From assembly GCA_047967505.1 (NCBI GenBank), contig CM106539.1: a stretch of DNA of 64,000 bases. The stretch is one strand, 5' to 3'. The translations under genes were made by a program, and so were the position numbers. Shown piece after piece: positions 40,491-52,140 of the stretch. The stretch is from Dipteris shenzhenensis. Its lineage: Eukaryota > Polypodiophyta > Polypodiopsida > Gleicheniales. The notes beneath the pieces are model-generated. The model made no database searches, had not been told where the DNA came from, and saw only the letters and a program-made list of their open reading frames with translations. Within the stretch, counting starts at the first letter, position 1; every line of letters starts with the position of its first letter.

Positions 40491-40568
40491 AGATCAACAT
40501 CATGAAGTAGGCCTTCCCTCAAGATGGTGATTCTAGGGAATCGAAGAAGGACTGATCATTACATTCCA

Positions 40569-40702
40569 TCACACCCCTTTAATGGGAATATCCTTCCTTT
40601 GAGTCAAACCAAGAGCTTTTCGGTTCTTCTCAAAAAGATCTTTGCCAAGTGGTTTGGTAAAGATGTCTGCAACATTTTCTTTGCTATCACAATGCTCTTC
40701 TC
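40569..40702 (-). pseudogene. C-terminal end of copia RNase H
   Basis: The minus frame reads HCDSKENVADIFTKPLGKD then LFEKNRKALGLTQR and ends at a TGA at 40569. This is the typical copia pol terminus (NPADILTKPL block). It is uninterrupted but only about 44 codons remain. The rest of the element upstream (above 40702) is missing and replaced by unrelated sequence and a gypsy remnant. The polypurine tract and LTR follow in correct order. Confidence 0.8.
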
Positions 40703-40871
40703 GGGGTGTCTCTGGCAATTCTTACTCTTCTTCATCAACCATTTTTGTAGATGAGTGAGTTAGCATTCTAAGTTGCTTGGTGTCCATTCCCATCAGAATC
40801 CTCTTACGAAATTGTCCCAATCTCTTGGAGAGTTTCAAAGGATGGATTGAACTAGAAAATCCCCCTCCTCT

Positions 40872-41531
40872 ATGGAAGACATCGAAGATATCCCTGTGTG
40901 GATGGATGAGAGAGATGACATACGCAACATCACCATGCCTTTGATCCATAAAGCATATGATGAAGTCCAAGCCATAGTGGATGGTGGAGCGGGTGTGAAT
41001 GTTCTATCCAAGCCACCATAGTGGATGGTGAAGCGGGTGGATCTCTATGATGAATGGGATCTCCCACCAATGCAAAAGGCTAATTTCAGCATATGCCTTG
41101 TAGATGATTCACATGCAAAGCCATTGGGAATAGTGAATGGAGTATCCACAAAAGTCGCAGGAGTCTGCTTTACTCTTCAATTCACAATCTTGGATCTTCC
41201 TAAGAAATCTTATCAAATCTTGCTTGGACATCCTTGGTTGCGTGAAGCATTAGTCCTCCATGATTGTGGAATTGATAGATTGACAATCAAAAATCGCGAC
41301 ACTATAGTAAGAGTCAATGTGGGGACAGGAGTAATAAAACCCATTGTGCCTAAAGCGTTGGATGAAACCTCTTCAATGACTATCTCAAGCAAATCAGCCC
41401 CCCTGCAACAACATGCCTTAGCGGGAGATACACAAAGCAATGTCAACAATTGGATCAAAGCATTGGTGACCATTGACAACTACCATACACTAGATCCCAT
41501 CTTCGTGCAAATTGATGCTAAGGTCATGTAG
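40872..41531 (+). pseudogene. Ty3/gypsy aspartic protease region
   Basis: The frame from ATG 40872 carries VQAIVDGGAGVNVLSK, the retropepsin-like active-site loop (D-[ST]-G usual; D-G-G here). After an in-frame TAG at 41019 the same frame resumes with DLYDEWDLPPMQKANF, FTILDLPKKSYQILLGHPWL and an Ala/Ser-rich tail to 41531. ILLGHPWL is the conserved second block (ILG..WL). The stop lies in a 23-24-bp near-copy of the active-site coding (40972-40995 against 41016-41039), so a small templated duplication broke the frame. It forms the protease part of the element that continues to about 44780. Confidence 0.75.
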
Positions 41532-42245
41532 GTAAAACGTCCACTCACACATGAAGAACCAATCGATCCAAAAGTGCCATTCTTTATGGTTGACCTTGAA
41601 TGTGAAGAAGCTATCCATGATAATAAGGACTCATATTTTCCTTCGGACCTTGAAAAACAGAGGCTGAAAATTTGCAGTTAGAATACCATGCCTTTGACAA
41701 TGATTTAACCATTCTCCATGCCCTAACGGCCGTTGAATTTCCAAAAGTTGAGACTCCAACACTGAATAATAGTGGAAGATCCCACAAGAAAACAGGAGGA
41801 CATTGCCGCCGCAAAGCCAAGGCCGCGATCACTTCAATGAGTTAGAACAAGTCCAAACCGGGATCATAGAGTTGTATCTTACCAAGCCAACTCTCCCAAA
41901 ATCTGAGCCACCTCATCTTGAATGTTCTTTTGATGGACTTGGAGGAGTATGAATAGCAAATGAACCATTACTTGGGAATACTTTGGTAGTGGAAAAGCTA
42001 CCTCACAATTTCTCCCAGTTCCCAATGTAAGAAGTTTCAAAAGTTTAAGCCACATGTGCAGATGAAGCTTGATAATGAGACTTCAAAAAAAAAAGGGTCC
42101 ATAAGAGCCTAAAAATTTGGTTTATGATCCTACGCCCCCAAGTGTCCCTAGCCCATGTACAACTAGTTCAACATCATTAGAGGCTAATCTTCGAGAAGTG
42201 CCATAGAACTTCAAGAACTACACAAGTGGTAGTGCCCCCATAGCA

Positions 42246-43279
42246 ATGCCAAGGCCAGTAAGAGAATCTAAAGTGCAAGAAACCGCGATAGCATTTGAGA
42301 GACTCCAATCTATGAGGGACCGAGCCAAAACTCGCACAATAAACCTCGCCCTTGAAGGGGAGGAAGAGAAATTGGTATTCGTTGGGAAACCACTCACACA
42401 AGAAGAGGAAACAAAGCTAAAAGCACTCCTAATGGAATACCGAGACTATCTAGCATGGTCATACAAGGAAATGAAGGGAATTTCACCAAAAGTGGCAGTA
42501 TACACGATACCTATTAGGGAAGATGCCCACCCTAAGGTATGTGGACCTTATCGAATAAATCCAAAATATGGCACCATGGTCTATGATGAACTAGAAAAGC
42601 TCTTAATTTCCAAATTCATCTATGAGATAGAGCATACTAATTGGGTTTCACTCATTGTCATCATGGCTAAATGAAACAAGAAGCTAAGGATATGTAACTT
42701 AAAGAATGTGAATGCTACCATAATCAGGGATCACTATCCCCTACCCTTAATAGAAACAATGTTGGAAAAGGTGGATGGATCAAATATATACAGCTTCTTG
42801 GATGGCTTTGTGGCTATAAGCAAGTGCAAATTGCCCCCACCAACCAATCAAAAATAGCATTTGCTATAGAATGGGGCATATTTGTCTATAGAGTCATGCC
42901 ATTTGGCCTTTGTAATGCCCCAGCCACATTCCAGAGAGTCATGTTCCTCGCTTTCAAGTCATTTCTAAATAAGTTCCTACTGGTGTTCTTGGATGACTTA
43001 TGCATCCACTCAAACAAGAAAAGCCATTTAAAATGTCTTGAAGTAGTTCTAATCAAATGCAAGGAGTATGGCATCTCCCTAAATCCAACAAAATATTGGT
43101 TCATGGTCACCCACGGAGTTGTTTTGGGATATATCGTTTCTCAACATGGGATTGCAAGAACTGACATGGACAAAATCAAAATCATCATGGATTGCCTCCT
43201 CCTACAAATTCCAAAGGCGTATAGGTCTTTATGGGACATGCTAGCTCCTATAGAAGATTTATCTTGTGGTATGCCATGA
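42246..43279 (+). pseudogene. Ty3/gypsy reverse transcriptase region
   Basis: Frame 42246-42674 carries the pre-RT and RT start: YRDYLAWSYKEMKGISPK, YTIPIREDAHPKVCGPYRIN, and DELEKLLISKFIYEIEHTNW. A TGA at 42672 and a frameshift near 42810 precede frame 42824-43279 with GIFVYRVMPFGLCNAPATFQ, LVFLDDLCIHS (the FLDD catalytic motif is present), CKEYGISLNPTKYWFM and LGYIVSQHGIA. Domain order and motifs are those of gypsy RT. The region 41532-42245 between protease and this is decayed spacer. RNase H follows to about 43690 in several broken frames. Confidence 0.85.
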
Positions 43280-44780
43280 TAGCCAGACCACTTTACAAAT
43301 TATTAGTGGAATTCTTATGGGGATAGAAGAGTGCAACCAAGCCTCTGACCTTTTGAAGTAGCACCTGATCACTACACCCATCCTTATATCTCCCAATTGG
43401 GATATTGATTTTCATGTACATGCTGATGGCTCCAGGTATGCAATTGGGAGTGTGCTTTGCCAACCTAGTAAACATAAGAAAGACTACCCATTCTACTTTG
43501 CCAGTCGACACCTTAATGATGCAAAGATCAACTAAACCACCACAAAAAGAGAAGCCCTAGCAATGGTGTATAGTGTTAAGAAATTTTGACACTATTTATT
43601 TGCAAATGATTTTGTCTTCTACACCAACCATCAAAGCATGCTTTATCTTGTGAATTGTTAGTGTACAACAGGAAGAATAGCCAAATGGATCCTCTTGCTT
43701 CAAGAATTCAATTTCAAAATAGTGGTCCGCAAAGGTGCCCAACACTACATTGTCGAGCACATGTCTTGTGTCAAGTTAGGAGAAGAAGCCACTAGAGTAG
43801 ACGATGATTTGCTAGATGCCACACTATTTCAGATAGATGATGTTCTAGATTGGTGTGGAGATATCATTGGGTACTTAATGGCAGGAAGACCACCTCCTGA
43901 AATGAAAGCAGTGGATGCCATAAAACTAATTTTAAAAGTTGCACCCTATCAACTCATTGCAGGACAATTATACAAGATGGGCAAGGACCAGGTTTTAAGG
44001 AGATGTGTAATGCCATATGAGATCATGCCAATCCTCTATGAAGTCCATGAAGGCATTGCTGGAGGACGATTCCAAAGGGAAGCAACAACAAGAAAAGTCC
44101 TCCTCACAGGCTACTAGTGGCCAACACTTTGGACAAATGCCTATGAATATGTCAAAAGTTGTGATGTATGCCAACAGATGCCAACAGACTACTAGACCAC
44201 AACATAAGGACTTCAATCCCCTAACAATAATCGTTGCAAAATAATCATTTGAAAAATGGGGAATTGATTTTTGGGTCCCATCCATCCAACAGCAAAGGGA
44301 ACACAGGCACGCTACATCATTGTGACCACTGATTACTTTACCAAATGGGCTGAAGCTAAAACAGTCAAAAGGTAGACGACGCCAAAAAGACAACAAGGTT
44401 CTTATATGAGAATGTGATCACCCAATTTAGATGCCCCATTGAAATTGTGCTGGATAGAGGCACGCATTTTGTCAATGAGGTTATCCAAGAACTCTTGACT
44501 GGCTTTATGGTAATCCATAGAAAAAACACATCCTACTAACCCCCAAGGGAATGGACAGACTGAATCCACCAACAAAATATTATGCATTATACTCACCAAG
44601 GTAGTTGCACCAAAGCATTCTGATTGGGCAGAGAAACTAAATGCATCCTTATGGGCATACCGAACCACACTCAAAGTCAGTAAAGGGAATGCACCATTTC
44701 AATTGGTGTATGGCCTTGAAGATGTGGTCCCATTGGACATGCAGAAGGAGTTCGGCCCCCCAGAGACACAAAAGAACTAC
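43280..44780 (+). pseudogene. Ty3/gypsy RNase H and integrase region, multiply broken
   Basis: At 43400-43690 broken RNase H text is visible (HVHADGSRYAIGSVLC, TNHQSMLYLV). Frame 43695-44117 holds LQEFNFKIVVRKGAQH and the integrase H2C2 zinc finger (VHEGIAGGRF, where the second His is Arg; CDVCQQ follows after a TAG). From 44250 the core appears in shifting frames: FEKWGIDFW, ARYIIVTTDYFTKWAEA, LDRGTHFVNEV and GNGQTESTNK, so the Asp/Asp/Glu triad is visible but split among frames. It ends around FQLVYGLEDVVPLDM (about 44740). No chromodomain or 3' LTR was seen. Confidence 0.75.
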
Positions 44781-44865
44781 TTTTTCATCAATAACATATA
44801 AGATTTGAGGAGACGACAATTTGTGGTATCCTGAACGGATGTAGCTGCTTGTCAAGACTAATACT

Positions 44866-45540
44866 ATGAGCAGAGATTCCTATGCTACCCTCAATGTGGC
44901 TAAGAAGGGAACCAAGATCTCATGGGCTCATTTGCTACACTCTCGACTGGAAGATGCCCAATACTCAAAGGAGGAACTCCTCCTCCCTTCTCCTCCCCCA
45001 TGCTCTTACACATTTTTCCTCTCCCACTCCTATGCTCCTCCTAAACCCTTCTCCCTTAGATTAGCCCCTCAACCCTTGACCTTCATGATCTACGAGGGAG
45101 ACGAGTTCTCCACCATTTTCAACACTGGAAGAATTATAGTCAGTGTTACTTGGTGAAGAACTCTGGACTCAGGCCATTCAAGCACGCAAAGGTCATTTTA
45201 ATGATCAAGCATTCACAGCTTCAGACAGAGGTAGAGGCAGAGGTAGAGCATCTCAAAGAAGCGGTTATTAGCATCACAGTCATCATCATCAAATTCAGCA
45301 TCGACAATAACATCCACAGTAGTGTTAGCATCAACATCCAAGAGGAAATCATTCCAATTGAGGGAGATTTCAAGGAAGTGGGAATGCATCCACCAACGTG
45401 TCAAACATTCATTCAGTGCAACTACTATCATAATTTTGGACAATATGAACGAGTTTCCACAATAGCGATATGACTGGTCATGCTTATGTTATTCTTGACT
45501 CATCAAATCGTGTTGATAGTGTGGGTACACGAAGATACAA
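44866..45540 (+). pseudogene. Copia-type gag remnant with decayed zinc knuckle
   Basis: At about 45195-45250 a plus frame reads NDQAFTASDRGRGRGRASQR, the Gly/Arg-rich linker before a copia zinc knuckle. In another frame at 45405-45455 CNYYHNFGQYERVS resembles a CCHC knuckle in which Cys and His positions have changed. Frame 44866-45156 upstream shows no domain. The fragment is short, has stops and follows directly on the gypsy remnant, probably as a separate insertion. Confidence 0.4.
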
Positions 45541-45756
45541 TTTGTGGTCAATGGGAAGGATGTGTGTTCAATGGCATGGTATAAGATATATGGCATCCCA
45601 AAGACCTCATTTTACACATACAGAGGGTAGTATGAGCAGGACATAGATCCTACTTAGAGATGTGCATACATACAAACCATACCCAAAATTGGAATAGATA
45701 GCAAAACATGGCAACTAATAACTAAAAACACGTCCAAGAAAGGAATTCAAATGTAT

Positions 45757-46630
45757 CACAAAGTATTGCACTCACAAACCACACTATGTGGACAGCAAGG
45801 TGCTACCCATTAGTGCTAGATAAGAGGTACAATGTTTTCCTAATCCACTGCTCTCGCCTTTTGCTACGCACTTCTATTGAGGACTTTAATGGCAATGGGT
45901 GAGCCCAAAGATTTACACCAACTAGCACCCTTTCTACCAAAAGTTGGTTTTCTCACTAGAGGAGATCTTCACACAAGATTAAGGTTGCTATTGCCAGCTG
46001 GTGGCTCTGAGACTCCCTGTTGGTGCCTCTCTCCACTTCTACTCTAGTGTTTTAATGCATTCCTACTAGCTAGAGTAGATTCTAGATCAATGGCCATGCC
46101 TACTGCTACTTGTTCTGCCTCCTCTACTATCTACTATACACGTCTAAAGGGTTGGAACTCAGCTTATAGATGGCTCTCGTGGAAAAATGTGTGCCACAAA
46201 ATAGTGCACTCAAAAGTCACACTATGTTAATCCACTGCTCTCTCATTCTATGATGCACCTCTATTGAGGACTTCAATGGCAATGGGGGAGCTCAAAGCTT
46301 TGTACCAACCATCACCCTTCTGCCAAGGATGGTTTGCTCACTAGATTATCTCTCCACACAAGCTCAAGGATGATGTTGCTACTATTGCCTCTAATACACC
46401 CTAGTGCTGCCTCTCTCTCCACCTTCCCTAGTGCTCTAAAGCACTCCTACTAGCTAGAAAAGATGCTAGATCAATTGCCCTATTGTTGCTACTTGTTCTA
46501 TGTCCTCTCCGTTTGTTATTTACTTTTGAAGGCCTAGAACATAGCCTGTAGATGACTCTCATGGAGCGATTCAGATTGTGTGCCACAAAATAGTGCACTC
46601 ACAAACCACACTATGTGGACAACAGGGTGA
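45757..46630 (+). repeat. ~400-bp tandem repeat, two and a part copies
   Basis: Units begin CACAAAGTATTGCACTCACA (45757), CACAAAATAGTGCACTCAAA (46195) and CACAAAATAGTGCACTCACA (46584, cut short). Copies share TCTATTGAGGACTT.AATGGC, CTCCTACTAGCTAGA and CCACACTATGT blocks, with 10-20 percent divergence by eye and indels (periods 438 and 389 bp). No frame is conserved. The element is old and non-coding. Confidence 0.75.
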
Positions 46631-48536
46631 TATTTGCTTGTCCTATGAAGGCTTGAGACTTCTTTAATAGGTGTATATCCACATCATTTGAATAAAGTCA
46701 CCGAGAGAGAGAGAGAGAGAATTCTCATGATATTTCAAATAACTATAATTTTCATGGGTAAGAAGAGAAAGGAAGAGAGATAATGTTAATCATATGATAC
46801 TGGAATAGGAACCATGGTGATTGAAAATGATAGATATCAAGGTAGTTTACAATCTATTATATTGAAAAACATCAAGGGCGAGCATGATGAATGGATTCCT
46901 CGGCTCTATAGGAAATATTATTGGATCACATTGCAACTCACTAATCGTGGGTGTTATAAAGTGGATCGGAAGGATGCAAAGGACATCTCCAAACATTGGA
47001 AAGGTAGAATCATGGATTTTGAGATGTCTCCCACCAACAAAACAGTCACTCATGTATATATTCAACATGTATTTACCCATTCGGACATATACGTGCATCC
47101 AAATGTAGGCCTTCCATATTGTAGGCCCAATCTTTAGTACTTCATAGTGTATTAGGGTCATGGTTTAAAGTATTTGCATTTAGCTAGGGACACTGACACA
47201 ACTTTCTTATCCTTCCATTTGATCCAATTACAAGTAGTGGGAGCTTGCAACATGCACACCTAGGGTGTTGCATGTCCTCCATGCTGAGATCGGTAGTCTT
47301 CAGTATGAAGGTCACACACCATCAAAGTTGAAGAAGGATGGGACCTTCTTTTATCACTCAATATTCATTGTGCCAAATCCAGAAGGCCAGTATGGAAGAT
47401 TAGAATCTCTCCCTTGCCTTCTTTTGACAATGCAAAGTGGCCGCTTCTAAGCACAGAGATCAACGAATCATATAGAAATAGAATGTTCAATGATGTGAGA
47501 AATGCTATGAAGCCAACTATTGGTGGAAGAAGTGCTAGGCTGAGTCGGTTTCTTCCATTCCCATGCTTTGTTGATTTCTGCCAATTGTACATAAGATAAC
47601 ATAAGCATAGTTCTAGTTAAGGGTTTGTTTGGATGGAAGGAAAACAAGGAGGCCTGACATGGTTAGGCGAGGCCTACAAAGATAATATTTTATTATGAAG
47701 CACCAATGATATTTTTGGGAAAAATGTGGAATTTCCCCTAGACTTGGGGAGCCTTTGTTACATACAAGTCCACATGGCATAATCTCCTTGATGGATTCCA
47801 TATTCCCTTATCAAGGCCTTTATTGAATTGGTAAGACCTTTGCAACAACCATCGAATTTTAAAAGTATGATGATAGTTTAAAAATGAAATTCATCATTTG
47901 TGATGTGTTGAGTTGAGGGATTTTTTGCCATTACAGTGATCCCTCCTTTCCTGTCACAAGTATGTGATATGCTAGGGCCAACTACATGTGGATGGCCTCA
48001 CTCTAAGTTTGGAGGTCTCAAAACGTTTCACCCATCCCTTACTTGCAAGTAGCACTCATTGAAAGTTTGGTGAACCCTTAAGTGAAGCCTCAACATATGC
48101 TACTTGTAAAGAATTGCAACCCACTGCTCATAAAAATTTACCTCCCAGCTAAACGTGCACTTGGAAGTGAGAAACCTTAGCATATGCTACACAAAGAATT
48201 ATAACCGGTGGCTCACGCTATCTTCAATGCATTTTTTATGTCCTTTGGAAATGCCCATGGGTGAGGATGGCCCCAAAATTCCAATTTCACCACATCTAGA
48301 TGCACACACCAATTTATGGCGTAAGGTTGGATTCACACCACCCGATGACCATCCTCCAAAAGGCGGTGTAGAGGGTTGCCATCCTAGTTGGCCCAATAGG
48401 AGGAACATTGCTACCCTTCGCTACATGATTGGCCCATTCCATCTCCTCCAACCGCTACACAAATCACACGTTGATGACATAAATTAGCAGCTTGATGACC
48501 GTCGGATGGTGTGAAATGCTCCGACACGCAAGGTGG
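46631..48536. other. Intergenic, no recognisable gene
   Basis: (GA)n at about 46703-46720. Frames 46814-47137 plus (107 codons) and 47265-47450 plus have no recognisable domain. Near 48085 and 48168 a block (CATATGCTAC...AAAGAATT.AACC) is duplicated about 83 bp apart. Frame 48155-48487 is also unrecognised. Confidence 0.4.
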
Positions 48537-48900
48537 GTTCAGACTAGTAGCCTACCCATGGATGAGGAAATAGAATTGGGGGATGGTGTGGGGTGAGAAA
48601 AAAGAATTGGAGTATGGCGGTCGGGTACGTTGGGTGTGGTGGAAATAGAATTGGAGGATGGCGGTTGGTTGCGATGAAGATGGCGGTTTGGTGCATCGGG
48701 TGTTGGTTCAACACACTCGACACATCTGACCGCCATCCTCCAATTCTATGTCCTCATCCATATTCACCACCATTGAACCACACCCGACCGTCGCCATCTT
48801 CACCACATCCGACGAACCGGACTGCCATCTTCCAATTCGATTTCCTAGGCGACCACGATCCTCCAATTCTATTTCCTCATCCATGGTCTGAACTGAACCA
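48537..48900. repeat. Large imperfect inverted repeat (fold-back)
   Basis: The left arm (48537-48712) has CCATGGATGAGGAAATAGAA, TTGGAGTATGGCGGTCGGGT and GAAATAGAATTGGAGGATGG. The right arm (48718-48900) carries the reverse complements (CCATCCTCCAATTCTAT, GACTGCCATCTTCCAATTC, TTCTATTTCCTCATCCATGG). Arms are about 175 bp with mismatches and small indels, and there is almost no loop. Within each arm the GAATTGGAGGATGGCGGT block is itself repeated. It ends about 500 bp upstream of the DnaJ gene start. A fold-back transposon or a hairpin transcript source are the main possibilities. Confidence 0.7.
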
Positions 48901-48959
48901 ATGTAGGCCAAGTAATAGGAGACCCCTTACCGTAGTGAGGTTCATCTTCTCTCTAGCGG

Positions 48960-49400
48960 TGAGGCATATATCACGGCTCGGGATGATTGTGATGAGGACA
49001 CTTGGGAGTGAAGCTCCTCTTGGAGCTTGGATTTGAGCTCTGGTTATGGTGATTTCGCTTCAATCTCCGGCTATGGCCATTTGGATTCTGCCCGCTTGCA
49101 CACATGGAGGCTAGCCCCCTCGCCTCCTCTCATCTGAATTGCATCCCTTCTCGGATCTGCTAACTCTCAGACGCGTTCTTCCGCTCCACGAATGCTGCAG
49201 GTTCCTTCTCTCCACCATTTTCGATTCCCAGCTGCTTTCTTTCTAGAGATTTCTCTTGCTTTGCTCTATCAGTTGCCCCCTTGCGGCCTCCCGTTCTGCT
49301 CCGATTCTTGCCTCGCTCTTATTGTGCTTATTAGTGTTTCGGTTCTTTTTCAGAAGCTATTTTCTCACAGGTTTTTATTGTTTCCGTCAGACTAGAAGAG
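48960..49400 (+). promoter_or_regulatory. 5' flank and leader of the DnaJ gene
   Basis: No clear TATA box. From about 49130 the sequence becomes pyrimidine-rich, as in many plant 5' UTRs. GCTGCAGGTTCC (about 49194) and TTTTATTGTTTCCGTCAG (ending 49390) could be the donor and acceptor of a ~190-bp 5'-UTR intron, with only 10 bases between the acceptor and the ATG. This is inference from signals only. Confidence 0.35.
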
Positions 49401-51692
49401 ATGGAATGTAACAAGGATGAAGCTGTCCGTTCAAGGGATATTGCCGAACAGATGTTTTTGCAGCACGATTTAGCCGGCGCCAAAAAGTTTGCACTGAAAG
49501 CCCAGCACCTCTTTCCGGACCTCGAAGGCCTCCCTCAGCTCATAGCGGTTTTGGATGTATACACGGTAGCACAAGACAAGGTTAATGGAGTAGAACACAA
49601 CTGGTATGCCATACTTCAGACAGACAGTACAGCTGACGATGCGACAATCAGAAAGCAGTACCGAAAGTTAGCTCTAATTCTCCATCCCGACAAGAACAAA
49701 GCAGTTGGTGCAGAAGGAGCGTTTAAGCTCCTTTCAGAGGCTTGGGGAGTGCTCTCTGACAAGATGAAGAAAGCAGCCCATGATGCGAGGAGGAGAACCG
49801 ACATTCATCACAGCGGGTGGAAGTCACCTAAAAGTAGAGGAGCCCCGGGGAACTCAAATGGGTTCTATCACTTCACTCGTTCTAGGAACGCTAATTGGTC
49901 GCAACCAAAGCCTAAAAAATCATACACCTTTTGGACCGCATGTTCCTTTTGTAAAATACAGCTCGAGTATTTGAGGGTGTACGAGAATCAGAATCTGCCT
50001 TGCCCATCTTGCCATAAATCTTTTGTAGCGACTGAAGTTCCTGCAGTCGGTGGAGATGCTTCTTGGCATGCTCCAGAGCAACACAGTTTCAGGAGGAAAG
50101 CTGGGCCTTTGCATCATCAAGCAAATGGGGCAAGCTTAAACTCCTTTTGTAATCTCCAATTCTCGGGGGGAGCTTGCAGGACCACTGCATCAGACCATGC
50201 GGCTGCGGTAGCAGCAACTGCAGAAATGGTGCGCCAGACATTCGAGACAGTGAAGAGAGAGAGGATTAAAGCACAGAAAGAAGCTTGTGAAAAAGCAAGA
50301 AAGGAGCGAGTTGAATTACAAAAAGAGGCTATACACAGGGAGCGACACCGAAGAAGGAGAGAGAGAGGATTCGAAAGGAAATGCAAAGCTGCTGCGCAGG
50401 TTAGAGAAGCACGTGATGAATTGTTGGCCAGTGCATCCGAGCAACAGCCTTCCCCTGAACAATTGATAAAGGAATGTGAATCCACAAACAGTTTTCAGAC
50501 AGACAGGAGATTGAATGCATCAAGTCACTCTTCATCAAGTAAGGTGCTGAAAAATGGTGGTGAAACCGTGAAGTTTGAAGAGGATCCACCGAGGTGTGAA
50601 CATAGTAACGAGGAGGAAGTTCTGGTTTCTGAAACAAACCCGTTCCAGGTGCCAAATGCTTTCAATGCCTCCTCGGGGTGCAAGAGGAATATTTCTGTTG
50701 TATTTGCGAGTGGTCATGATAGTCAGGATCCAAAGAAGCCAAGGATAGATGTACAGGAGCCATCTTTTTTAAAAGGGAAAAATAAACCTTTTTTAAGCGG
50801 TGTGTCTTCGTCAAATTTCTTTGAATTCGACACCAGGAACAGTAAACTAAGGGTGTCTGAAGAATATAAGCCAAATGGTTTTTGTACTGTAGGAGATGTT
50901 GTAAAGGACAGGACTTGTAAAGAAACACTGGATCATCCGAGCATTGGTGATGCAGGTTATATTCCCAAATCTCATCCATGTGAAAAGAGTAAAGCTGGTT
51001 CGTCCAAACTGTCAACCGATGTTGATAATACATATGTGCCAGATTCAGACTTCAATGACTTTGACAAGGATCGTACCGAGCTTCATTTTTCAGTGGGCCA
51101 GGTTTGGGCGGTCTATGATGATGATGATGGAATGCCTCGTTATTACTCACAAATCAGTGAAATTGTTTCAGTAAAGCCTTTCAGGATACACATGTCTTGG
51201 CTTGAAACTTGCTCTCCTTCAAAGGAGATCTCTTCCTGGTTAAATTCTGGGTTTTCTTCTTCTTGTGGAGAATATAAACTAGGTGAATCAACAGTTACTG
51301 AACATGTTAACATATTTTCACACCAGGTAAGTTGTGAAAAGGGCCAAAGGAGCACTTTTATGATATATCCAAAACGGGGTGAGATTTGGGCTTTATTTAA
51401 GGACTGGCCGGTCAGATTGAAAGCAGCTAGTGCAAAGCATGAGTATGCATTGGTAGCAATTGTGTCGGATTTCATTGAAGAGAGGGGCATGAGTATTGTG
51501 CCTCTTGTCAAGGTTGAAGGCTTTAAGACAGTCTTTCAGCAGGCCAAAACTATTCAGCATTTTCTTACAAAAGATATGCCAAGGTTTTCACATCAAATTC
51601 CTGCCCGGACATTAATGGCAGGAGAAACTTTGGGGGTCTTGGAAGGATTCTGGGAACTTGATCCAGCTTCAGTTCCCATCGATTTGATCTAG
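49401..51692 (+). CDS. DnaJ (Hsp40) domain protein with DUF3444
   Basis: Intact 763-residue single-exon protein, a plant-specific J-domain co-chaperone expected to stimulate Hsp70 ATPase; client unknown. Residues 1-60 form the helical N-terminus typical of this family (MECNKDEAVRSRDIAEQMF). The J domain is about 67-131, with NWYAILQ, YRKLALILHPDKNK (HPD at 95-97) and the helix IV end. A zinc-ribbon-like set C181-x2-C184 ... C201-x2-C204 follows. About 275-345 is a strongly charged, coiled-coil-prone helix (KRERIKAQKEACEKARKERV). A Ser-rich linker leads to one DUF3444 domain at about 560-758 (VGQVWAVYDDDDGMPRYYSQ, FRIHMSWLE, GEIWALFKDW). The start is the first ATG, in a purine context (AGAAGAG ATGG). 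Length and intronless structure fit the family. Confidence 0.95.
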   Translation: MECNKDEAVRSRDIAEQMFLQHDLAGAKKFALKAQHLFPDLEGLPQLIAVLDVYTVAQDKVNGVEHNWYAILQTDSTADDATIRKQYRKLALILHPDKNKAVGAEGAFKLLSEAWGVLSDKMKKAAHDARRRTDIHHSGWKSPKSRGAPGNSNGFYHFTRSRNANWSQPKPKKSYTFWTACSFCKIQLEYLRVYENQNLPCPSCHKSFVATEVPAVGGDASWHAPEQHSFRRKAGPLHHQANGASLNSFCNLQFSGGACRTTASDHAAAVAATAEMVRQTFETVKRERIKAQKEACEKARKERVELQKEAIHRERHRRRRERGFERKCKAAAQVREARDELLASASEQQPSPEQLIKECESTNSFQTDRRLNASSHSSSSKVLKNGGETVKFEEDPPRCEHSNEEEVLVSETNPFQVPNAFNASSGCKRNISVVFASGHDSQDPKKPRIDVQEPSFLKGKNKPFLSGVSSSNFFEFDTRNSKLRVSEEYKPNGFCTVGDVVKDRTCKETLDHPSIGDAGYIPKSHPCEKSKAGSSKLSTDVDNTYVPDSDFNDFDKDRTELHFSVGQVWAVYDDDDGMPRYYSQISEIVSVKPFRIHMSWLETCSPSKEISSWLNSGFSSSCGEYKLGESTVTEHVNIFSHQVSCEKGQRSTFMIYPKRGEIWALFKDWPVRLKAASAKHEYALVAIVSDFIEERGMSIVPLVKVEGFKTVFQQAKTIQHFLTKDMPRFSHQIPARTLMAGETLGVLEGFWELDPASVPIDLI

Positions 51693-52140
51693 ACAGTAGA
51701 ACATGATCGTCTTACCCCCAAATATGGGGAATACTGAGAGCTCTACATGGGGATAGCATATGAATTATTTGTAAAATGTACAGGAGGATGTATTTTTCAG
51801 CAGGCAGCTGCCCCAAGGGTTCGAGCTTCTGTATGATAATCATATTTAAAGTATCTGAAAAGTTTGTCATCTTTTTTGTTCTGTATGGCGCCTTGCCAAA
51901 GGTGAACTTACTGTTGCTGTAATGGCAAGGAATTCGGATTCCAGATGATATAACATTGCTCTTTCTTATCACTAGGTGAAAGCTATCATGCAAGGCCCTC
52001 CATTGGTGTTTTGCTTATTGATTGGATATTCAATTATTGTAGCTTCTGTAATACTTTGCCATATGGGTCTATCTACACGTCAGATTCGGGCAGATGTCTT
52101 ATTTTTTTAGCTTGAAAAGTAAATAGTTAAAAAAAAAAAA
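51693..52140 (+). other. 3' flank of the DnaJ gene
   Basis: Probable 3' UTR. An A-run of 12 lies at about 52129-52140 after TAAATAGTT. It could be chance, or the tail of an old retrocopy. No definite AATAAA was seen. Confidence 0.4.
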
